From positions 1 to 11,257 of the forward strand of contig JAFYMQ010000133.1 of NCBI GenBank assembly GCA_017556565.1: a stretch of DNA of 11,257 bases, read 5' to 3'. Source of the DNA: Clostridia bacterium (GTDB lineage: Bacteria; Bacillota; Clostridia; Oscillospirales; Butyricicoccaceae). Positions 7,083 through 11,257 of this stretch are shown in pieces. The position numbers were made by a program, and so were the translations under genes. Below the pieces are notes generated by a model. The model saw only the letters and a program-made list of their open reading frames with translations. It did no database searches and was not told the origin of the DNA. The stretch's first letter is position 1. Each line of letters begins with the position of its first letter.

Positions 7083-7859
7083 ATGAAGTATTTTATCGTA
7101 GAAGCTTTCACCGACCGCCTCTATTCGGGCAACCCCGCAGGTGTGTGCCTGCTGGAGCGGTGGCTTGAGCCCGAACAGATGCAGCGCATCGCAGGCGAAA
7201 ATAACCTGCCCGAGACCGCGTTTATAGTCAAAGAGGAAGACGGCTGGCGCATCAGATGGTTTACACCCGCATTTGAGATCGATCTGTGCGGCCACGCTAC
7301 CCTTGCCTCGGGATTCGTGGTACTGACCAAGCTTGAAAAAGACGCCGACCGAGTGTATTTCAACTCCCAGAGCGGTCAGCTGTGCGTGCTGCGCGAGGGT
7401 GACAGATTTTTGCTCGATTTCCCCTCCCGCGCCCCCACACCCGTGCCCGTCGATCCCCGACTCAGCGAGTGTCTGGGCGTGCCCGTGCTTGAGACCCATC
7501 TCAGCCGCGACCTGATAATCGTTGTGCCCGACGAAAAAAGCGTCAAGAATATGACCCCCGATTTTGACAAGATGCGCCAGATCAAAGGCTGCTTGGGCTT
7601 TGTGCCCACCGCAAAGGGCGACAACTGCGACTTTGTCTCCCGCTACTTTGACCCCAACGACGCAATTATCGAAGACCCCGTCACAGGCTCTGCCCATTGC
7701 ACCCTGATACCCTTCTGGAAAGAGCGGCTTGGCAAAAGCGAGCTTCACGCCCGTCAGCTGAGTAAGAGAGAAGGCGACCTTTTCTGCCGCGACGAAGGCG
7801 AACGCGTCAAGATCTCCGGCAAAGCAGTGCTGTATCTTGAGGGCGAACTCTACGTTTGA
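7083..7859 (+). CDS. PhzF-family isomerase/epimerase
   Basis: The protein is 258 aa, normal for this two-lobed diaminopimelate-epimerase-like fold. The family is named for PhzF, which isomerises a phenazine precursor, but most bacterial members act on unknown small molecules. The N-terminal lobe opens with FIVEAFTDRLYSGNPAGV and has NLPETAFI (41-48), where Glu44 matches the proton-shuttling glutamate of PhzF. CGHATLAS (69-76) follows. The C-terminal lobe carries EDPVTGSAHCTL, the second substrate and anion-binding loop. ATG 7083 is preceded by GGGGGAA at 7071-7077; an ATG at 7032 lies inside the ATPase gene and is less likely. The ATPase neighbour gives no clue to substrate, and no phenazine genes are present. 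Fold is certain; reaction is unknown. Confidence 0.92.
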   Translation: MKYFIVEAFTDRLYSGNPAGVCLLERWLEPEQMQRIAGENNLPETAFIVKEEDGWRIRWFTPAFEIDLCGHATLASGFVVLTKLEKDADRVYFNSQSGQLCVLREGDRFLLDFPSRAPTPVPVDPRLSECLGVPVLETHLSRDLIIVVPDEKSVKNMTPDFDKMRQIKGCLGFVPTAKGDNCDFVSRYFDPNDAIIEDPVTGSAHCTLIPFWKERLGKSELHARQLSKREGDLFCRDEGERVKISGKAVLYLEGELYV

Positions 7860-7860
7860 T

Positions 7861-8044
7861 TTTTGGCATATTTCCGCCATTACTGCCTAACTCTCGCTTG
7901 CCGTACACACGGTACTGTCTGCGCTCGAGTTAGTTGTACTGACGAAAATCTGCTCAAAAATCCCTGATTTTGCACATCTTTCGCCCATCTGCTGCATAAC
8001 TATCCGGACGCGGTTTTTGGCTCTCAAAAGCCTTCCCCGTCATG
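7861..8044. repeat. Gene-free stretch with nested inverted repeats, possibly a dispersed intergenic element
   Basis: No credible gene lies in this stretch. CTAACTC (7887-7893) pairs with GAGTTAG (7927-7933), enclosing a small hairpin CCGT-ACAC-ACGG (7901-7912). Further on, AAAATC near 7944 and GATTTT near 7966 form a second pair, and GGCT/AGCC near 8020-8035 a third. This density of pairing arms in non-coding DNA resembles the dispersed palindromic elements common in gut Clostridia. A single window cannot show whether it recurs elsewhere in the genome. Confidence 0.4.
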
Positions 8045-8075
8045 GCCCCCTTGCCTAAAGGGGGCTGTTATTTTT
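8045..8075 (+). terminator. Rho-independent terminator downstream of the PhzF-like gene
   Basis: GCCCCCTT (8045-8052) pairs with AAGGGGGC (8058-8065) around a 5-nt loop and is followed by TGTTATTTTT. It lies about 185 nt after the isomerase stop and before the next promoter, so it would end the ATPase-isomerase transcript. Confidence 0.75.
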
Positions 8076-8094
8076 GCAAAAAATGACTGGAGAT

Positions 8095-8127
8095 ACAATC
8101 ACCGCAAAATCCTGACACCGTGATTGT
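8095..8127. repeat. Inverted repeat ACAATCAC / GTGATTGT upstream of the peptidase promoter
   Basis: Perfect 8-nt arms (8095-8102 and 8120-8127) are separated by 17 nt and end 9 nt upstream of the -35 box. The placement suits an activator site, or a hairpin outside the transcript. No known regulator consensus was recognised. Confidence 0.4.
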
Positions 8128-8136
8128 CCGCACATA

Positions 8137-8165
8137 TTGACAAGCTTATGCATGCGATGTATAAT
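8137..8165 (+). promoter_or_regulatory. Perfect-consensus vegetative promoter of the cysteine peptidase locus
   Basis: TTGACA (8137-8142) and TATAAT (8160-8165) are exact matches with the optimal 17-nt spacer. Transcription would begin near 8172, about 93 nt before the peptidase start and 29 nt before the small upstream ORF. This predicts strong expression unless a regulator intervenes. Confidence 0.88.
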
Positions 8166-8200
8166 ATGAATATACACTCGACAGTCAGGAGGTGGTTCCG

Positions 8201-8347
8201 ATGAACAGCGAAAGTTTTACAGAAAGTGAAAGCCAACCCGTAAAACACGAAAGGAGTAAAAACTATGAAAAAATTGACATGTCTCGTTTTAGCAATCGTT
8301 ATGCTGTTCTCCGTCACCATTCCTGCTTTTGCCATCGTTCGGCCTGA
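8201..8347 (+). CDS. Small 48-codon ORF overlapping the peptidase start; possible leader peptide
   Basis: ATG 8201 has an exceptionally strong ribosome binding site, AGGAGGTGG at 8187-8195, ending 5 nt before the start. The frame runs through the peptidase ATG at 8265 in another phase and stops at TGA 8345-8347, overlapping the first 83 nt of the peptidase gene. The product begins MNSESFTESESQPVKHERSK. It is hydrophilic and rich in Ser and Glu early, then basic with two Cys and several His. I recognise no family. It could be a leader whose translation affects peptidase initiation, the remnant of a lost gene, or non-coding. The promoter and binding site support real initiation; the product itself may have no function. 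Confidence 0.45.
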   Translation: MNSESFTESESQPVKHERSKNYEKIDMSRFSNRYAVLRHHSCFCHRSA

Positions 8348-9503
8348 GGATGCAGCGCCACTTTATCCCGATGATGCGCTGTTTATCCCTCTTGATACGG
8401 CGGGGCAGATAGCTCTGTTGTTTTTGGACGATATGATAGCCACCGAAACTACCGTATGGGATGAAAATACGGTGATAACCGATATCGTCACTCTTTATGA
8501 CGCACAGGGCAATATCAACGCATACTCCGTTGAGTTTACCGACGGATATGCAACCGTATCTGCATATATGGACACCCCGAGTATTATATTGGAATGGTCT
8601 GATACGGCTGCGCCTTTATACGACGGCTTTGAACTTGAGCCGGGTGACAAGGTCGTGTGTCTCGGCGTACTTGACTATCTCAAGGACTCGGGCGGCAACA
8701 CTCTCACAGATCTTGACGATAATACCGTAGCCCGTGCATCTGCAACCAATACCCTCGCGACTCTCAGAAGTGAGGAAAATATATCCCAAGCCGAAATGGC
8801 AGTAGTCAATGCGTATCAGGTGAACAATACCAAGCCACCTCGTGAGCCCGCAATAACCGACCCCTTTGCACATGCAGAATCAATATACGGCGGATCATAT
8901 GTGTGTAATGATTATATAAATACATGGGAATCCTATATGCAGTTTTCTACTACAGGAGATTTCTTGAATCTGGATGATGGGTATGATAATAACTGTGGAC
9001 CAACCGCTATAACAAACATTATTCGTTCTATTGCCAATCGTTATAATATTTTGCCGTTAAAAAATGCAGCAGCCACTTCGGTTTTCAGAACCGTAGCAAG
9101 TATAGGGTTAAATCATACGCCAGTGCCGTATTATCTTAGCGAGAAGCGTATGATTAACGGAAGGGAACGAGTAGGAACACTCCGGGAAACAACAAGAGAC
9201 TATATAATGGACTGTTTTGCTTATTATGATGTCCAAATTACTATGCCCTATCAGAGATACAGTGTAAACTATGTTGACGTTTACAACACGTTAAACGACG
9301 GAAGCTTATTATACTTGGTTGTAACCTATCATCCAAGGTATGAAAATCATGCTGTTGTAGCGTATGCATATACTAGACTTTGCAGTGGAGCAAACGGTAA
9401 TTTTGTTATGTATCTAAAAGTTGCAGATGGATGGGATAATGAAGGAAGGTATATAGACTCTGCATCGGTAGTAACCGGAGAATTCTGGGAGGTACAGTAT
9501 TGA
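8265..9503 (+). CDS. Secreted papain-fold cysteine peptidase (C39-like/C10-like) with propeptide
   Basis: This 412-aa protein has a signal peptide at about residues 1-23 (MKKLTCLVLAIVMLFSVTIP, then AFA). Residues about 40-150 look like a prodomain: AYSVEFTDGYATVSA (86-100) resembles the strand pattern in propeptides of streptopain-type (C10) zymogens. The catalytic domain begins near residue 205. DNNCGPTAITNI (241-252) is the typical C39-like/papain active-site helix with Cys244, NHAVVAYAY (361-369) supplies His362, and Asp388 in VADGW is the likely third residue. It is expected to be exported, matured by prodomain removal and active outside the cell. A good AAAGGAG site (8250-8256) precedes ATG 8265. 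The stop overlaps the start of the next gene by 4 nt. From about 8885 onward the DNA is distinctly more AT-rich than the first half. The substrate is unknown; a bacteriocin-processing role is not supported, as no ABC transporter is attached. Confidence 0.82.
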   Translation: MKKLTCLVLAIVMLFSVTIPAFAIVRPEDAAPLYPDDALFIPLDTAGQIALLFLDDMIATETTVWDENTVITDIVTLYDAQGNINAYSVEFTDGYATVSAYMDTPSIILEWSDTAAPLYDGFELEPGDKVVCLGVLDYLKDSGGNTLTDLDDNTVARASATNTLATLRSEENISQAEMAVVNAYQVNNTKPPREPAITDPFAHAESIYGGSYVCNDYINTWESYMQFSTTGDFLNLDDGYDNNCGPTAITNIIRSIANRYNILPLKNAAATSVFRTVASIGLNHTPVPYYLSEKRMINGRERVGTLRETTRDYIMDCFAYYDVQITMPYQRYSVNYVDVYNTLNDGSLLYLVVTYHPRYENHAVVAYAYTRLCSGANGNFVMYLKVADGWDNEGRYIDSASVVTGEFWEVQY

Positions 9504-9952
9504 AACGTAATATATTAATCATCTGTATCGTTGCCGCGATTGTGCTTGGGGCGGTGGGTGCAGGCGTGGGAATCTATCTGCACAGACAAAAGCAGCCCGA
9601 GGAGTCCGCAGTAAAATCCGTATTTACCTTTGACGATATGGACAGCAATCCTGTTTTGGGCATTACCCTCCAAACAGGTCCCGAGTTTCGCTCGTACACC
9701 GACTCCGAAGATATTGCGTGGTTTCTTTCTCAGCTGCAGGCTTTGACCTACACCGAAGCACTCCCTGCAGGCAACGACCCCGGCTGGACCTACCGCCTGA
9801 TAATCGACCGAATGTACGGTGATACAGACTGCATAGTGGACAAAAACTCTGTTTGGAGATACAACGAAAAGGGCAAAAAAATCTCCTACCGGCTGTCCGA
9901 GGAGTCGCTGCCCATTATGCAGGAGATCATCTCCCTGATGCCCAAGTGGTAA
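9500..9952 (+). CDS. Single-pass membrane-anchored protein of unknown function, coupled to the peptidase
   Basis: I do not recognise the family. The 150-aa product has a short positive N-terminus (MKRN) and one hydrophobic segment (about residues 5-26). A linker follows, then a soluble domain of about 110 residues that should lie outside the membrane. The segment FRSYTDSEDIAWFLSQLQAL followed by a strand-rich stretch and a late helix resembles small extracytoplasmic domains common in Firmicutes. No Cys follows the hydrophobic segment, so it is an anchor and not a lipoprotein. The start is TTG 9500, with GGGAGG at 9487-9492, 7 nt upstream, inside the peptidase gene. The 4-nt overlap with the peptidase stop implies translational coupling and a shared job. 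An inhibitor or protector against the protease, or a partner at the cell surface, is plausible but unproven. Confidence 0.75.
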   Translation: MKRNILIICIVAAIVLGAVGAGVGIYLHRQKQPEESAVKSVFTFDDMDSNPVLGITLQTGPEFRSYTDSEDIAWFLSQLQALTYTEALPAGNDPGWTYRLIIDRMYGDTDCIVDKNSVWRYNEKGKKISYRLSEESLPIMQEIISLMPKW

Positions 9953-9968
9953 TCAAATACCGTATCAC

Positions 9969-9997
9969 AAAAGCTCCCTCTGCCGAGGGAGCTTTTT
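9969..9997. terminator. Bidirectional rho-independent terminator between converging genes
   Basis: A perfect 12-bp stem pairs 9969-9980 (AAAAGCTCCCTC) with 9985-9996 around the loop TGCC, followed by T on the plus strand and flanked by A on the left. It starts 17 nt after the membrane protein stop and can also end the permease transcript arriving on the minus strand. Confidence 0.92.
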
Positions 9998-10015
9998 CTG
10001 TGCATCTATATTCTT

Positions 10016-10891
10016 TTATTCCTTTTTCTTCAGCTGAAGCTCGCTTATGAGCATACTGCCCAGCACCAGTACCGCGCCGATGGCGGTTTGCGGGGTCATG
10101 GGCTCTTTTAACAGCACTGCTGACAGCACTACGGCAAACACCGGGTCAATATAGCTGAGTATGCTTGAACTTTGGGCGCTCAGGTCTTTCAGGGACAAAA
10201 AGTACAGGGCATAGCACACGCCGGTGTGCAGCACGCCCAGCACCAGCAGGGGGATAATGCTTCCGCGGGTCAGAGTCAGCGAACCCAGCTTGACGGTCAG
10301 CAGCACGTAGGGCAGCAGGGCGGCACTTGCCGAGGCTATCTACACCAGCGTGCGGTCAAAGCCGCTTATCTCGCCCATCTTTTTGTTCATCAGTACGGCG
10401 GTGGCATAGAGCACGGCAGCGCCCACGCCGAACATAACGCCCACAAGCTCGCGTCTGTCGCTGATTCCCGCAGCACCCGACACCAGCGCCATGCCAAACA
10501 GCGCCGCGCACACGCAGACAAAGCGCTTGAGTGTCAGCTTTTCCCGCAGGACAAGGGGCGACAACAGAATAATAAACACCGGGGCAAGATAGTAGCACAG
10601 GGTGGCGGTTGCAACGGTGGTGTAGCGGTAAGCTTCAAACAGCAGTATCCAGTTGAAGCCTATGCACACGCCCGACGCAACAAGCAGCAGCAGGTTTGAG
10701 CGGATGGCGGTCTTGTCGGGTTTTTGTTTGCGCACAGCGGCAAGCCCCAGCAAAAATGCCGTGCCAATAACGCCCCGCACCAGCGCGATGACCGACGAGG
10801 GCAGGGACACGTACCGCACGAATATTCCTACCGTGCCGAACACCAGCATGGCGAATATCATGCACAGACGGGAGGTTTTTGGATTGTTCAT
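10016..10891 (-). pseudogene. EamA/DMT-superfamily permease interrupted by one in-frame amber codon
   Basis: Read through, this is a 291-codon gene, the normal size for a ten-helix permease with two EamA repeats that exports or imports small metabolites. The first repeat (from MNNPKTSRLCMIFAMLVFGTVG) and the start of the second are intact to residue 183. Codon 184 (10340-10342) is TAG, and the same frame then continues with IASASAALLPYVLLTVKLGS to the natural TAA at 10016. Only the one stop breaks the reading: no base is gained or lost. Relatives often have Gln near this place, so one C-to-T change from CAG would explain it. A restart at GTG 10306 would yield only a fragment. The ribosome binding site is weak (AGAGAGA). 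The gene lies 36 nt after the racemase, probably in one operon. Read-through of the amber codon or a base-calling error are the alternatives. Confidence 0.85.
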
Positions 10892-10927
10892 AGCTATTTA
10901 TCTCTCTCTTGCGGCGGATTTTCGGCT

Positions 10928-11257
10928 TCAGACTGTCTCATAGCCGCAGAAGTGTATTGCGGCGCGGGCAAGTGCGTAGGTAGGATCGGCAAACAGATAG
11001 GGGAGATGCAGTTCATCTGCGGCAATGGGCAGCTCGGTGCAGCCTAATATAAAATAATCTGCGCCGTTTTTGAGACCCTCGGCGATAACCGCCTCAAAGT
11101 CTGCGCGGCACTCCTCCACGGGCTTGCCTGCCTTGACAACGTCGTATATGATGCGCATCAGGGATTTTTTGCCCTCCTCCGACGGGGTGACGAACTTGAC
11201 GCCCTTGGCTTTTAGCGCGTTGTCGTAGAGTTTCATGTCCAGAGTTGCCGCCGTGCC
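10928..11257 (-). CDS. Aspartate/glutamate racemase family protein, 5' end cut by window edge
   Basis: The frame is open from the right edge to TGA 10928-10930, giving the last 109 residues. The visible part starts GTAATLDMKLYDNALKAKGV, matching the second-lobe entry LxGTxxTm...Y...L...G of aspartate racemases. The motif LGCTELP follows; its Cys is the second of the two catalytic cysteines. The first, in the N-terminal lobe, lies outside the window. Such enzymes interconvert L- and D-aspartate or glutamate without cofactor, often to supply D-amino acids for the cell wall, though substrates vary. The internal ATG at 11236 is not the start, because family sequence continues upstream of it. The permease gene follows 36 nt downstream on the same strand. 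Confidence 0.88.
   Translation of the reverse strand, partial: GTAATLDMKLYDNALKAKGVKFVTPSEEGKKSLMRIIYDVVKAGKPVEECRADFEAVIAEGLKNGADYFILGCTELPIAADELHLPYLFADPTYALARAAIHFCGYETV

Noticed and set aside
7059..7880. A 273-codon minus-strand open frame covering the PhzF-like gene
   Set aside because: The PhzF motifs on the plus strand are clear, and the antisense product shows no domain.
8265..9503. Interpretation of the peptidase as a bacteriocin-processing C39 domain of an ABC exporter
   Set aside because: The protein has a signal peptide and prodomain and no transmembrane or ATPase region. No double-glycine precursor or ABC transporter lies nearby.
10172..10699. A 175-codon plus-strand open frame opposite the permease
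   Set aside because: The minus strand shows the EamA helix pattern throughout; the antisense product is low-complexity and rich in Gln and His.

Overview
The window looks like a chromosomal segment of a moderately GC-rich Gram-positive anaerobe of the class Clostridia, perhaps a gut Oscillospiraceae or Ruminococcaceae member. This is inferred from AGGAGG-type ribosome binding sites, consensus vegetative promoters, a SleB/CwlJ hydrolase with a copper-amine-oxidase-type stalk domain, a MocR regulator and a ComEC. No rRNA, tRNA, CRISPR array, transposase or phage gene is visible.

Left third, all on the minus strand (1-4146). A SleB-like cell-wall hydrolase (3295-4146) ends at a perfect 14-bp terminator hairpin. 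Next comes a promoter driving a MocR/GntR-aminotransferase regulator (1783-3174), whose end overlaps the start of comEC (from 1798, running off the left edge). Two of these proteins lack expected active-site residues. The regulator has Arg309 where the PLP-binding lysine should be. The ComEC C-terminal metallo-beta-lactamase-like region has lost its recognisable metal-binding motifs. The hydrolase has a perfect WalR-type box (TGTAAC-N5-TGTAAC) just downstream of its predicted transcription start.

Middle, plus strand (4430-7859). A P-type Ca2+-ATPase of the plasma-membrane (PMCA, P2B) type is followed 37 nt later by a PhzF-family isomerase. A 340-nt gene-poor stretch follows, holding repeat-like inverted sequence, a terminator, a further inverted repeat and a perfect TTGACA-N17-TATAAT promoter.

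That promoter drives the most distinctive locus (8137-9997). A 48-codon ORF with a very strong ribosome binding site overlaps, out of frame, the start of a secreted papain-fold cysteine peptidase (8265-9503). The peptidase overlaps by 4 nt a single-pass membrane protein of unknown function (9500-9952), and a strong terminator closes the unit. The second half of the peptidase gene is clearly more AT-rich than the first. A secreted protease made together with a small anchored partner is the best candidate here for an undescribed system; what the partner does is inference.

Right end, minus strand (10016-11257). A partial Asp/Glu racemase enters from the right edge and is followed by an EamA-type DMT permease interrupted by one in-frame amber codon. 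This is probably a recent pseudogene or a sequencing error.
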